From: Chitinophagaceae bacterium
GTDB taxonomy: Bacteria; Bacteroidota; Bacteroidia; Chitinophagales; Chitinophagaceae
Length of the DNA: 64,000 bases
NCBI GenBank assembly: GCA_016720745.1
Contig: JADKKA010000018.1
Coordinates: 1,240,001-1,304,000, forward strand
Direction of reading: 5' to 3'
Numbering within the stretch: position 1 is the stretch's first letter; each line of letters begins with the position of its first letter. The translations under genes were made by a program, and so were the position numbers. Under the pieces are notes generated by a model. The model was not told the DNA's origin, searched no databases, and saw only the letters and a program-made list of their open reading frames with translations. Below are positions 17,111 through 24,856 of this stretch, one piece after another.

Positions 17111-17854
17111 TTAGCCTTCCAGGTGTATACTGAATATAATCATCCTCGATTGTATTTTGTCAAATACACTGGAGTAGATCAGGTTTTTGTCACGGGCATG
17201 CAGGTTGCGCATACCATTGCTGATCTTGATTTCGGGGGAGAAAATAAAGCTATCGAAGAAGAAGTTGAAGCCGATGCCAAACTCAGGACCAAAATCAAAA
17301 CGGTCAATCTTTACCAGGTCTTCTGCTCTTTTGGCCCTGGCATTACTGGCCATATCGATATCCGCTTTAAACCCTGCCAGCGTATAGACCCTGAAATTTC
17401 CGATCCGGTCGCTTTGGAATTTGAGCTGCACAGGAAAAGTCATGATAATGGATTCTACTTTCTTCACCACTTCGGTCTGATTATCGATATCCGGGAACCT
17501 GAGTTTATAGTAAATATTTCTTTCCAGGAACATCAGTTGCGGGTTGAAACGTAACTGGAAACGGTCGGAGATACGGGTGGTGGCGAGTAAGCCCAGTGCC
17601 AGACCACCAGCATTGGTAGGTTCTGCTACCATCACAGAATCCAGCTGCATAAAACGCGGGTGCAGGTTGGTTTGAAAACGGGCCAGGTTAATACCAATGG
17701 TGATCCCGAAATAATAAGGCTTGGTATCGTGATCCGGCTGGTTCTGTTCCACGTATTGTGCCCCTGCAATTGATTGCAGCAGCAGGCAACCGGTTAAAAT
17801 AACCAGCGATGCGCGTATTTTCAGCGGGGTTTTTGTCCGGAGTAAATGCAACAT
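17111..17854 (-). CDS. porT: PorT family outer-membrane protein (type IX secretion/gliding)
   Basis: The 247-residue protein has a signal peptide and reads as a small outer-membrane barrel (YYFGITIGINLARF, LRFNPQLMFLERNIYYKLRF, FDFGPEFGIGFNFFF). Length, composition and its place directly after ubiE match PorT of Bacteroidota, a protein needed for T9SS function. T9SS cargo is present in this window (5150, 20483). The start at 17854 overlaps the ubiE 3' end by 34 bp; a later start would remove part of the signal peptide, so overlap and coupling are likely. Confidence 0.82.
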   Translation of the reverse strand: MLHLLRTKTPLKIRASLVILTGCLLLQSIAGAQYVEQNQPDHDTKPYYFGITIGINLARFQTNLHPRFMQLDSVMVAEPTNAGGLALGLLATTRISDRFQLRFNPQLMFLERNIYYKLRFPDIDNQTEVVKKVESIIMTFPVQLKFQSDRIGNFRVYTLAGFKADIDMASNARAKRAEDLVKIDRFDFGPEFGIGFNFFFDSFIFSPEIKISNGMRNLHARDKNLIYSSVFDKIQSRMIIFSIHLEG

Positions 17855-18573
17855 ATTCCAAATGTAAGGGCCTGAAAACCGGTATCGGTGTACCCCACTT
17901 TTTTTAAAATGTCAGTAAATGCATGGCGGTCCGGGAAAGCGTTGGCTGATTCGCTGAGGTATTGATAAGCCTCTTTATTTTGTTTGAACCATCGGACCAC
18001 CTGGGGGGCCACAATGCCCATATACAGGTTATAAAGACTTTTAACCGCCTTTTTCCGGGGTTTAGAAAATTCCAGTACGATCAGCCGGCCACCGGGTTTT
18101 AATACCCGCCACATTTCTGTGAGGCCTTTTTCCAGGTTTTCAAAGTTCCGCACACCAAACGCCACCATCACCGCATCAAACGAATGATCAGGGAAATTTA
18201 TTGTTTCAGAATCGCCCTGCTGGAGGTGGATTTTATCCCCAAGTCCTTCTTTTTCAATCTTTTTCTTTCCCAGATCCAGCATATTGACCGAGATGTCGAT
18301 GCCCTCAATTTTTTGCGGATTCAGGATCTTACAGGCCATAATAGCCATATCGGCAGTCCCTGTTGCCACATCCAGGATTTGTTGGGGATTGTCTGCTTTC
18401 AGCTTTCTGATGGCTTTTTTCCGCCAGCTGATATCAATCCGGGCGGAGAGAAAACGGTTGAGATGGTCATATTGCCCGGCAATCCGGTCGAACATTTCGG
18501 TGACCTGCTCCTTTTTGTTCTTTTCAGAATCCTTAAATGGAGTAATATGATCGTGAGGAAGGGGGTTTGACAT
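17821..18573 (-). CDS. ubiE: Demethylmenaquinone methyltransferase
   Basis: The 250-residue class I SAM methyltransferase contains LDVATGTADMA (about residues 67-77), GIDISVNML, FGVRNFEN and the late FGICCIYSG segment typical of UbiE/MenG. It adds the last methyl group to menaquinone, the respiratory quinone expected in Bacteroidota. The ATG at 18573 (MSNPLPHDHITPF) is chosen because the frame upstream is only repeat DNA read as a hydrophobic pseudo-leader. porT follows with overlapping ends, forming a two-gene unit. Confidence 0.93.
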   Translation of the reverse strand: MSNPLPHDHITPFKDSEKNKKEQVTEMFDRIAGQYDHLNRFLSARIDISWRKKAIRKLKADNPQQILDVATGTADMAIMACKILNPQKIEGIDISVNMLDLGKKKIEKEGLGDKIHLQQGDSETINFPDHSFDAVMVAFGVRNFENLEKGLTEMWRVLKPGGRLIVLEFSKPRKKAVKSLYNLYMGIVAPQVVRWFKQNKEAYQYLSESANAFPDRHAFTDILKKVGYTDTGFQALTFGICCIYSGQKPR

Positions 18574-18596
18574 GGGGGGCAAAGATATTTTATTAA

Positions 18597-18660
18597 AAAG
18601 AACCAAGAAACAAAAAACAAGAACCAAAAAAAGAACCAAAAACCAAGAAAAAAAACAAAT
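18597..18660 (+). repeat. Inner repeat, right copy (GAACC variant), upstream of ubiE
   Basis: A run of AAGAACC, AAGAAAC and AAAACC units in the leader region of ubiE. Together with 17074-17108 it forms an inverted pair around porT-ubiE. The whole 301-bp divergent gap 18574-18874 holds this repeat, a candidate ubiE promoter and the outer repeat at 18771-18860; no gene is seen in it. Confidence 0.75.
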
Positions 18661-18736
18661 CGGTGTGAGTGTAAAGATGGATCCAATGTCTCCTGTTCAG
18701 ACTGCTCCTATAAAACGGAAAAAGCAATACAAAGTT

Positions 18737-18764
18737 CAAATATAAAACCCGCCCCAGCCTTCAA
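18737..18764 (-). promoter_or_regulatory. Candidate ubiE-porT promoter
   Basis: On the minus strand TATATTTG (18744 down to 18737) matches the Bacteroidota -7 box TAnnTTTG exactly. A TTG at 18764-18762 lies 17 nt upstream, a little closer than the usual 19-21. The leader to ubiE would be about 155 nt and contain the inner repeat. Confidence 0.4.
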
Positions 18765-18770
18765 CCACCG

Positions 18771-18860
18771 CCTTTTTAATTTTCTCTCTCCTTGGTGCTT
18801 CTTTGTATCTTGTATCTTGTATCTTTTTTTGTCTCTTGTATCTTGTTTCTTTTTTTCCTC
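18771..18860 (-). repeat. Outer inverted repeat, right copy, upstream of engB
   Basis: Bases 18771-18812 pair with 16985-17026 in inverted orientation (38 of 42 identical). The rest is TTGTATCTTG/TTGTTTC repeats, the mirror image of the left copy. It ends 14 nt before the engB start codon, so it forms most of that gene's leader. Confidence 0.8.
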
Positions 18861-18874
18861 TCTATTTTTATCAT

Positions 18875-19489
18875 ATGGAAATCACTTCGGCCAACTACGT
18901 CATCAGCAGCGCCACCTACAAACAATGTCCGGCCCCGGACCGCCCCGAATATGCTTTTATCGGGAGAAGTAATGTGGGCAAGTCCAGTTTGATCAATATG
19001 CTGGCGGGGCAACGGAATCTGGCCAAGACTTCCGCAACACCGGGCAAGACACAACTGATCAATCACTTTGAAGTGATGTCGGCCAAGAAGAAATGGTACC
19101 TGGTGGATTTGCCTGGTTATGGCTATGCAACGGTATCTCAGCGCTCCCGTAATAATTGGGAGAATATGATCGAATCCTACATCCGGAAAAGGGAGAACCT
19201 CGTTTGTTTATTTGTACTGATTGACAGCCGGCACGAGCCGCAAAAGGCCGATCTGGAGTTTATTGCCAAGCTGGGCGAATGGGAAACCCCCTTTGTGCTG
19301 GTTTTTACCAAGGCCGATAAAAATAAACCCGGCGGCACGGTCAGAAGGGTGAATCTTTTCATCAAAACCCTGCTGGAACAATGGGAGACGGCACCCCCTC
19401 ATTATGTTACTTCGGCAGTGAATAAAGACGGAAAAGAGGAGATTTTAGCCTATATAGATCAGCTAAACCGCAGTTTTACAAAGCTTTAG
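18875..19489 (+). CDS. engB: Ribosome-biogenesis GTPase EngB/YihA/YsxC
   Basis: The 204-residue TRAFAC GTPase has the G1 loop GRSNVGKSS (30-38), a G2 threonine in TPGKTQ, G3 DLPGYGYA (77-84) and G4 TKADK near 141. Such proteins act in assembly of the large ribosomal subunit and are usually essential. The ATG at 18875 (MEITSANYVISS) fits the family; the 24 codons upstream are translated repeat. It is divergent from ubiE and stands alone. Confidence 0.95.
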   Translation: MEITSANYVISSATYKQCPAPDRPEYAFIGRSNVGKSSLINMLAGQRNLAKTSATPGKTQLINHFEVMSAKKKWYLVDLPGYGYATVSQRSRNNWENMIESYIRKRENLVCLFVLIDSRHEPQKADLEFIAKLGEWETPFVLVFTKADKNKPGGTVRRVNLFIKTLLEQWETAPPHYVTSAVNKDGKEEILAYIDQLNRSFTKL

Positions 19490-19564
19490 GGTGAATAAAT
19501 ACCACATTTGTAGTATGTTTTGTTGGTAAATATTGCCTAATTTGCACCCAATTACAAGCCAGGT

Positions 19565-19771
19565 ATGAAACCAATCTTATCCGAAAGAAATATTGTGGTG
19601 GTCCTGTTTGTTCTGGTATTGATCACTTTTTCATTAGCCCAGGAAGACAGCAAGAAAAAGCTGACCCGGATTTATTCTGGTGTGGCCACTGATCACGGCA
19701 CCCGTTTTCTGGGTCAATCTGCTACAAGCACAAACATATCTGTTCAATCTTCTGCTGTTACACCTCAGTAA
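19565..19771 (+). CDS. Small exported or membrane-anchored peptide of unknown function
   Basis: The 68-residue product starts with a short charged segment, then a hydrophobic helix (IVVVLFVLVLITFSLA) that could be a signal peptide cut after LAQ, then a Ser/Thr-rich tail (GQSATSTNISVQSSAVTPQ). No domain is recognised. A TTG and an imperfect -7 box (CTAATTTG) lie upstream, giving weak promoter support. It lies alone between engB and the YkuK-like gene, with a gene-free 148 bp after it. It may be a real micro-gene, but the evidence is limited to coding appearance. Confidence 0.45.
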   Translation: MKPILSERNIVVVLFVLVLITFSLAQEDSKKKLTRIYSGVATDHGTRFLGQSATSTNISVQSSAVTPQ

Positions 19772-19919
19772 TTTTTCAACACGTATTTTCTTCCAATACT
19801 TTTACTGTTCCGCAATGGAACCGCCTCGTTCTATTAGCATCAAATAAACGGGATTGCTGAGGGGTGAAGAAGCTGTTTGCAGTGATCACTCACCACATGA
19901 ACAGTCCGGGCGGAGCTGT

Positions 19920-20393
19920 TTAGTTTACCACTTTGTTGGCGCAGCTGCTGCTGGCAAATGCCTCCGGTTTGGCTTTAAAGGCAAATCCCATTCCCAGTAT
20001 ATACCCCATGGCTTCGCGCAGTGCATCATTGCTTTTGAACTGCGGATTGGTGTTGATGTCGGCATGTACTTCCATGTCCACATCATAGGTGGTAAACAGG
20101 TTACAGAGTTCATAAGCAATCTCAATGCTCTTGGCCACTTCCGTCAGCATTCTTTCCTTGATGGTGAACTGCTGCCGGGTTTTTTCATTGTGGATGAACA
20201 TAAAGCCGCCATGGCCTTCGCGGAGGAAGACGATCACGGTTGCAAATTCTGTTTCCTGTCCTTTTACCTGGGAATCGGTGCCGATGCAAACTTTCAGCCG
20301 GTAACCCTTATCGGATTCCCGCCTGATGGCATTTTCAACAGCGTCCTTGATGGGTAAATCAATCGGGTCGCCATTAAATCTTCTCCACTTCAT
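19920..20393 (-). CDS. YkuK-like ribonuclease H-fold protein
   Basis: The 157-residue protein matches the YkuK/DUF458 family: MKWRRFNGDPI at the start, CIGTDSQVKG as the first strand with an acidic residue, and VHADINTNP as the second. These positions resemble the acidic strands of RNase H-fold proteins; nuclease activity has not been shown from sequence. Length is typical. An intrinsic terminator belonging to the upstream protease gene ends only 5 nt before the start codon, leaving little leader. Confidence 0.85.
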   Translation of the reverse strand: MKWRRFNGDPIDLPIKDAVENAIRRESDKGYRLKVCIGTDSQVKGQETEFATVIVFLREGHGGFMFIHNEKTRQQFTIKERMLTEVAKSIEIAYELCNLFTTYDVDMEVHADINTNPQFKSNDALREAMGYILGMGFAFKAKPEAFASSSCANKVVN

Positions 20394-20398
20394 ACAAA

Positions 20399-20431
20399 AA
20401 GAGGTTTTCCTAAGTTACAGGAAAACCTCTT
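20399..20431 (-). terminator. Intrinsic terminator after the metzincin protease gene
   Basis: Perfect 13-bp arms (20399-20411 and 20419-20431) with a 7-nt loop, followed on the minus strand by TTTTTG. It stands between the protease stop (20483) and the YkuK-like start (20393), with the T-run touching the latter. Confidence 0.85.
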
Positions 20432-20482
20432 AATTACAATAGGGGTACGGATTATTGTCCCACTAAAGGGACGGGAAAGCGT

Positions 20483-22078
20483 TTATTGGCGTACCAGTTT
20501 GTCGGTCCACTGGTTGCTTTGATCACTGAAACGGATGACATACATACCACTGGCCATGGCCGATGCCGGTATATAGTTCATGCCTTTGCTGAGCTGGCCT
20601 TTCGCGGTTTGTTTGCCGGTAAAGTCAACTACTTCATAGCTGTAACTACCCGGACTGGTTACGGTAATGGTTCCGTTGACCAGGTTGGTCAGCAGTTTGG
20701 GCCGGATGTCTGTTCCTACATTACGAAGTGTTATCACATTGGAATAATAAGTACGTCCGTTGTCAAAGGTTACTTTCAAACGGTATTGCACAGCATTATT
20801 TCCCATGGGTGTATAGAGGTACAAACGGTCGGAGGCAACGGGTTGGGTAAGACTGATAAAGTTTCTGCCATTAGTAGTGAATTCCAATACCTGTTCTACC
20901 ACCTGTTCATCGGCATCAATCAGCCAGTTCAACCGGTGTTTTTCATTAACCACATTGCCTGATAATTCCAGCCGGCGAAGTGGCAGGGTGCTGTTGAAAT
21001 AATTTCCCTGGAGGGAATAAGAACCCAGACTGGCATAGTTGGGAGCATATATATTTCCCTTTCCTTCTACTTTGATATAGTATGTACCTGCATTCAGGCT
21101 GGTATCTACAATTGAACTAAGCAGGGTACCGGGATTATATACATTCAGTTGTGTCTGTGTGGCATCATAAAGCGTTACCTGCATATCCAGATCAGATCCT
21201 TCATTGCCGGTACCTACATTGTAAGGAACGGCATTGAGTACAAATCGGCCGTTGCCGGGTTGTACAAATTTGATCATATCCTGATCAGTGCTTTGTGTAA
21301 TCACACCACTGGCCAGAAACTGGTTATTGGTAAAAGGAATACTGCTGGCACCCGCAAAAGTGGAAGCGTATTCATCAGTACGGAAACTGAAACCATTGGA
21401 AGTGGTAATCACACTCAGGTCACTCTGGTAATTGGTGCAACCATAAGGGTTGGGACCATTATTCCAGAGGGTGAGATTTTTATAATATCCCACACCCATG
21501 ATGGGGGCCCATCCGATTTCACCAGTACCGGTACCGGAATGGTAATCGGAAATTTTTACACAGTTGGCATCATAATTAGCCTGGTGGTACAGGCCAAGGG
21601 TATGACCAGCCTCATGGGCAGCAGCTTCTGCAATGGCTTTTACCCAGTTTACACCCAGTGCAGCGGTGAAAACAAAACAAGGGGTATCATCTCCCCAGGT
21701 AAAGGAGCCAACAAAAGCCACACCACCGGCAGCGCCATACCATTGATGGCTGACAGTCAGTACGACACGGATCCTGCGGTCAATAGGGGCCGCCAGGTAT
21801 TTGGATTCATCAGTAGTGACATTGATATTAAACGGGCGATAGTCTTCTGCTACCCGGTTAAATACAGACACGATATTGGTATTTGTCATACCAGATGCAT
21901 CACAAACAATTGGGCCATTATAATTCCAGGCAGTATTATCGAGGGTGTGACCATCGAAATCGAGAAACAGCACCGCAGTAGCACTGGGGTAACTGTTCAT
22001 CACCGGCACCTGTGCCCCGGTGAACAATGGCACGCTGAACAGCAGCGCCATCATAGTGGAACGGAAAAGATTTTTCAT
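20483..22078 (-). CDS. T9SS-secreted metzincin-type zinc metalloprotease
   Basis: A signal peptide opens this 531-residue protein. Residues 155-165 read HEAGHTLGLYH, the full HExxHxxGxxH zinc site of metzincins, and PIMGVGYY about 30 residues later supplies the Met-turn. A beta-rich bacterial pre-peptidase C-terminal-like stretch follows (LNAVPYNVGTGNEGSDLDMQVTLYD ... is split across strands), and the last 70 residues (VVDFTGKQTAKGQL ... ASGMYVIRF) form a T9SS sorting domain. It should be a secreted endopeptidase. A terminator follows; the 157-aa secreted protein lies upstream. Confidence 0.9.
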   Translation of the reverse strand: MKNLFRSTMMALLFSVPLFTGAQVPVMNSYPSATAVLFLDFDGHTLDNTAWNYNGPIVCDASGMTNTNIVSVFNRVAEDYRPFNINVTTDESKYLAAPIDRRIRVVLTVSHQWYGAAGGVAFVGSFTWGDDTPCFVFTAALGVNWVKAIAEAAAHEAGHTLGLYHQANYDANCVKISDYHSGTGTGEIGWAPIMGVGYYKNLTLWNNGPNPYGCTNYQSDLSVITTSNGFSFRTDEYASTFAGASSIPFTNNQFLASGVITQSTDQDMIKFVQPGNGRFVLNAVPYNVGTGNEGSDLDMQVTLYDATQTQLNVYNPGTLLSSIVDTSLNAGTYYIKVEGKGNIYAPNYASLGSYSLQGNYFNSTLPLRRLELSGNVVNEKHRLNWLIDADEQVVEQVLEFTTNGRNFISLTQPVASDRLYLYTPMGNNAVQYRLKVTFDNGRTYYSNVITLRNVGTDIRPKLLTNLVNGTITVTSPGSYSYEVVDFTGKQTAKGQLSKGMNYIPASAMASGMYVIRFSDQSNQWTDKLVRQ

Positions 22079-22169
22079 ACAAGGAGGATTTTGTGTTTTT
22101 CAATAGGTACAATCGGACACGGACATAAAAACGGGCGAAATCGAAATATTGGATGTAAACGGATAAAAA

Positions 22170-22643
22170 CTATTCATTCACCAGGTCGTAAAAATTCTTC
22201 TTTACTAACTGGTACTGGCCATCAAGGTTCTCCAGTTCATAGAGGTCACCATGGGCAAAACTGACAATTCTGCCACGGTATTTCACCTGTCCATCAGAAC
22301 CTACGATGCGGCTCAGGGTCAGGTTGGCCCCATTGAAATTGGAAGAGCGGATCACGACAGTCTGCAATTTGTTATCATACTTGCTGACGGAAGAAATCAC
22401 TTCTCCTTCAAAACGGAGACTGTTATCAGTACTGAGGTTCAGCCGGGTGGGGGCACCAAGTGTTGTTCCCAGAAGGGCATTGAAATCAGTAATGTTTAAC
22501 TTGATTTTGTCGGGCAGGTTACTGAACAAACGGGGTTTATTCAGGTTCGGTTCATTGAGCGGAGGATGCTGATCCTGGGCGAATGAAGAAATACTGCATA
22601 GCGTAATAGCTGCGCAAAGTACGGAGGTACGTAGGCTTTTCAT
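22170..22643 (-). CDS. Secreted protein of unknown function (157 aa)
   Basis: A signal peptide ends near SISSFAQ. The mature part has about 130 residues with no recognised motif; it is predicted mostly beta (FEGEVISSVSKYDNKLQTVVIRSS). Lying 91 bp before the metzincin gene on the same strand, it might be a partner or inhibitor of that protease, which is inference from position only. It has no T9SS sorting domain. The 197-bp gap upstream holds a GCAGTTG/CAACTGC hairpin (22680-22699) without a T-run. Confidence 0.65.
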   Translation of the reverse strand: MKSLRTSVLCAAITLCSISSFAQDQHPPLNEPNLNKPRLFSNLPDKIKLNITDFNALLGTTLGAPTRLNLSTDNSLRFEGEVISSVSKYDNKLQTVVIRSSNFNGANLTLSRIVGSDGQVKYRGRIVSFAHGDLYELENLDGQYQLVKKNFYDLVNE

Positions 22644-22840
22644 CGGGACACAATTTTTAAGTCAATAGGATATTGTTCAGCAGTTGCTTCATCAACTGCA
22701 GCTTTCAGGGGGGACGGTGATGCAAGATTTGTGAATTATTTAAACAGTTCCAAGCAAATGGTACAGGAAAGATGTAAGATTGAGGAGTAGTACCCGCAGG
22801 GATTCGTAAAACTTCGGCAGGGGAGTCGGTTGATCTACGA

Positions 22841-23206
22841 TTAATACTGGTTAGTACTTAACATTACCAGTGTACAGGCTTCTAAGGTCTTGATGCCTTT
22901 TTGCCGGGCCATTTCTTCGAGTTCGGGGTTTTCTGTACCGGGATTAAAGATGATCCGCTTTGGAGCAAGTGACAGGATATATTGATAGTATTCCTGCTGG
23001 TGAGATGGATTCAGGTAAAGGGTAACGGTATCAATTTCTTTTTCCATAATAGGTTCAACCGCAACGGGTACATCCGCTACCAGGGTATGTTTACGACCGA
23101 TGGCGATCACCGGATGGCCATGACTCCGGAGCCGCTGTATGGCCAGGTAACTATAACGGGATGGATTATCAGAAGCACCGAGTACCAGGGTCTTTTTGGG
23201 AATCAT
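22841..23206 (-). CDS. CoA-binding Rossmann-fold protein (YccU-like)
   Basis: The 121-residue protein matches the CoA_binding fold: VLGASDNPSRYSYLAIQRL at the N-terminus, HPVIAIGRK, then FNPGTENPELEEMARQKGI. Family members bind CoA; their cellular role is not established. It is the last gene of the run GbsR, membrane protein, membrane protein, CoA-binding protein, with a 24-bp gap to the gene before it. Confidence 0.85.
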   Translation of the reverse strand: MIPKKTLVLGASDNPSRYSYLAIQRLRSHGHPVIAIGRKHTLVADVPVAVEPIMEKEIDTVTLYLNPSHQQEYYQYILSLAPKRIIFNPGTENPELEEMARQKGIKTLEACTLVMLSTNQY

Positions 23207-23230
23207 GCTGTAAAACTAGGGAATCGTTGT

Positions 23231-23623
23231 TTATTTCAGATGGATGAACTCCCGGTGCCGGATCTGTACATATTCCCGGTACCCAATCATAAAATACCAG
23301 ATGGCCAGCACAGGCCCGGCAAAAAGCATGGCGAATAAATAAAAGAAGATCAGCGGTAATTCCAGCATGGCCAGTACATAAAGTACCGAACCGGTGATGA
23401 AAATCCACAGCAGACAGGTGCCATAGTTTTTTCTTTCTTTTTTATTTCGCCAGGACAGGTCAAAGAACTCATGAAACAGAAAACTCAGTAACTGCCAACC
23501 GCCCAGAAAAAAATACCAGTAAATCAGCTGGCTTGAATCCTCCCTGACCAGACTGTAAATAATAAAATAAAGAGTAATCAGCACCTGTACCAGGTTATCG
23601 GCTATTTTAAGGGGCTTTGTCAT
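23231..23623 (-). CDS. Four-helix membrane protein, function unknown
   Basis: The 130-residue protein shows about four transmembrane helices (VQVLITLYFIIYSL, LIYWYFFLGGWQLLSF, CLLWIFITGSVLYVLA, IFFYLFAMLFAGPVLAIWYF). It has a charged loop with RNKKERK in the middle, expected to be cytoplasmic. No family is recognised. Size and topology resemble the next gene upstream (23687-24064), so both may be related membrane proteins under control of the GbsR-type regulator. Confidence 0.6.
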   Translation of the reverse strand: MTKPLKIADNLVQVLITLYFIIYSLVREDSSQLIYWYFFLGGWQLLSFLFHEFFDLSWRNKKERKNYGTCLLWIFITGSVLYVLAMLELPLIFFYLFAMLFAGPVLAIWYFMIGYREYVQIRHREFIHLK

Positions 23624-23686
23624 ATATTATATTTTCAGAAAATAATGAAAGTGTCAGGTTTTAAAAAAACCGGCGAACCGGTTGTA

Positions 23687-24064
23687 TTAACTGCGCATTT
23701 TTTTCCATTCCATGCCGGTGATGACTGTGTAAAAAAGGGCCACGAGGGCAGCGGGTACGAGGGATTGTATAATAATACCCAGTCCGCTCATATCATATTT
23801 ATCTTCCGCAGGTTTTACCATTCCATAGATCATTACCGCCAGTACCAGACCTGTGCCTATCAGGTGCCAGCGGCGCAGGGGGCTTTTCCATCCGGCCGGG
23901 CCAAAAAATCCATTCACCAATAAACTGATTAATTGCAGTCCGGCCAACACCAGTAATCCAATGGAAATCACGGCGCCCCTCTCATCTGCTGCGATCAGGC
24001 CCATCAGGATGGCCAGGATGGCGGCCAGTTGCCCGAATAAATCGAATGTCTTATACCGGTACAT
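23687..24064 (-). CDS. Four-helix membrane protein, function unknown
   Basis: This 125-residue protein has four hydrophobic segments (LAAILAILMGLIA, SIGLLVLAGLQLISLLV, LIGTGLVLAVMIYGM, IIIQSLVPAALVALFYTVI). No motif is recognised. The start codon lies 2 nt after the stop of the GbsR-type regulator gene, so the two are almost surely co-transcribed and perhaps coupled. The operon context hints at a regulated membrane function, but nothing in the sequence names it. Confidence 0.65.
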   Translation of the reverse strand: MYRYKTFDLFGQLAAILAILMGLIAADERGAVISIGLLVLAGLQLISLLVNGFFGPAGWKSPLRRWHLIGTGLVLAVMIYGMVKPAEDKYDMSGLGIIIQSLVPAALVALFYTVITGMEWKKMRS

Positions 24065-24066
24065 GA

Positions 24067-24573
24067 TTACTTGAATATTTTGATCAGTGAACCGACAAAC
24101 CAGCTCTCTTCAGCACGGATCATCCGGTCCAGGGTTTTATCTGCCTGTCTGCCCAGTTTACGGATACCGCTTACAGTATCTACAAAGGTTTTGACATGTT
24201 TGTCTTTTTTATCACCCTCCACATTCTCCAGTTTATCGAGTAACTGCAGCATGGGCTCCAGTTCCCTTTTCTTTCTTTCTTTCACAATTTGAGTGACTAC
24301 TTTCCAGATATCTTTTTCCGCCGTAAAAAATTCCTTTCTTTCTCCGGATAACAGCACACGGTCCACCAAACCCCAGTTAATAAGTTCACGGATATTCATA
24401 TTCGTATTGCCCCGGCTGATATTCAGCTCTTCCATGATATCGTCCTGTGTCAATGGGTCCGGGCTAATGAGTAATAAGGCATGAATCTGGGCCATGGTAC
24501 GGTTAATACCCCAATGGGTACCAAATGCACCCCAGTTGCTGATGAATTGCTGTTTGGCTTCGGTGAGTTTCAT
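24067..24573 (-). CDS. GbsR/MarR family winged-helix regulator
   Basis: The 168-residue protein has a MarR-type winged helix: LTQDDIMEELNISRGNTNMNIRELINWGLVDRV provides helix-turn-helix and wing, read in two parts around residues 50-80. The N-terminal FISNWGAFGTHWGINRTMAQI and the length fit the GbsR subgroup. The C-terminal half is helical and probably dimerises. It heads an operon with two membrane proteins and a CoA-binding protein. A strong promoter is placed so that transcription would start about at the ATG, so the mRNA may be leaderless and autoregulation at this site is likely (inference). Confidence 0.88.
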   Translation of the reverse strand: MKLTEAKQQFISNWGAFGTHWGINRTMAQIHALLLISPDPLTQDDIMEELNISRGNTNMNIRELINWGLVDRVLLSGERKEFFTAEKDIWKVVTQIVKERKKRELEPMLQLLDKLENVEGDKKDKHVKTFVDTVSGIRKLGRQADKTLDRMIRAEESWFVGSLIKIFK

Positions 24574-24577
24574 GGAA

Positions 24578-24610
24578 CAAAGTTACATACTTGTTTCCGA
24601 ATTTTCAAAA
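24578..24610 (-). promoter_or_regulatory. Promoter of the GbsR-led operon
   Basis: On the minus strand TTTTG (24610-24606) and TAACTTTG (24585-24578) are 20 nt apart, an exact fit to the Bacteroidota consensus. Transcription would begin close to position 24573, the first base of the start codon. Confidence 0.65.
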
Positions 24611-24631
24611 TATATTGAAAGATTAGGGAGC

Positions 24632-24680
24632 AGTCGTTAGTCGATAGTCATGAGTCGAGAGTCTTGAGTCGGGAGTTCGA
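24632..24680 (+). repeat. Degenerate heptamer array (AGTCNNN)
   Basis: Six units with the AGTC head spaced 7 bp apart (24632-24673) and a decayed seventh. It lies in the 283-bp gap between flotillin and the GbsR-type gene, next to the inverted repeat at 24757. Confidence 0.75.
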
Positions 24681-24756
24681 TAATAAGGGGCGTGGTAGTA
24701 TTTATTGAATCCGGCAGCTGGTATTCAGTGGCACCTGATTACTTGAAAATTGAATA

Positions 24757-24818
24757 TTGAAAATTGAGCATTGAACATTTTTCCTACTATAGAGAAATAC
24801 GCAATGCTCAATTTTCAA
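24757..24818. repeat. 16-bp perfect inverted repeat with 30-nt spacer
   Basis: TTGAAAATTGAGCATT at 24757-24772 is the exact reverse complement of 24803-24818. A looser ATTGAAAATTGAAT repeat precedes it. It sits 38 bp after the flotillin stop codon on the transcribed side. The weak A/T stem and long loop argue against an ordinary terminator. Confidence 0.7.
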
Positions 24819-24856
24819 GGCCTTCTAAGCAACGGAGTTGAGGCCCGGGCATCAGT

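Noticed and set aside
18574..18639. N-terminal extension of UbiE with a hydrophobic leader
   Set aside because: The extension is the AAGAACC repeat read in frame; family proteins start near the ATG at 18573.
18803..18874. N-terminal extension of EngB
   Set aside because: Again translated repeat; the conserved family start is the ATG at 18875.
21149..22264. Long plus-strand frame of 371 codons opposite the metzincin gene
   Set aside because: It is antisense to the clearly coding protease and the adjacent secreted protein, and its translation has no recognisable features.
22680..22699. GCAGTTG/CAACTGC hairpin as a terminator for the CoA-binding protein operon
   Set aside because: The stem is perfect but short and lacks a T-run on either strand.
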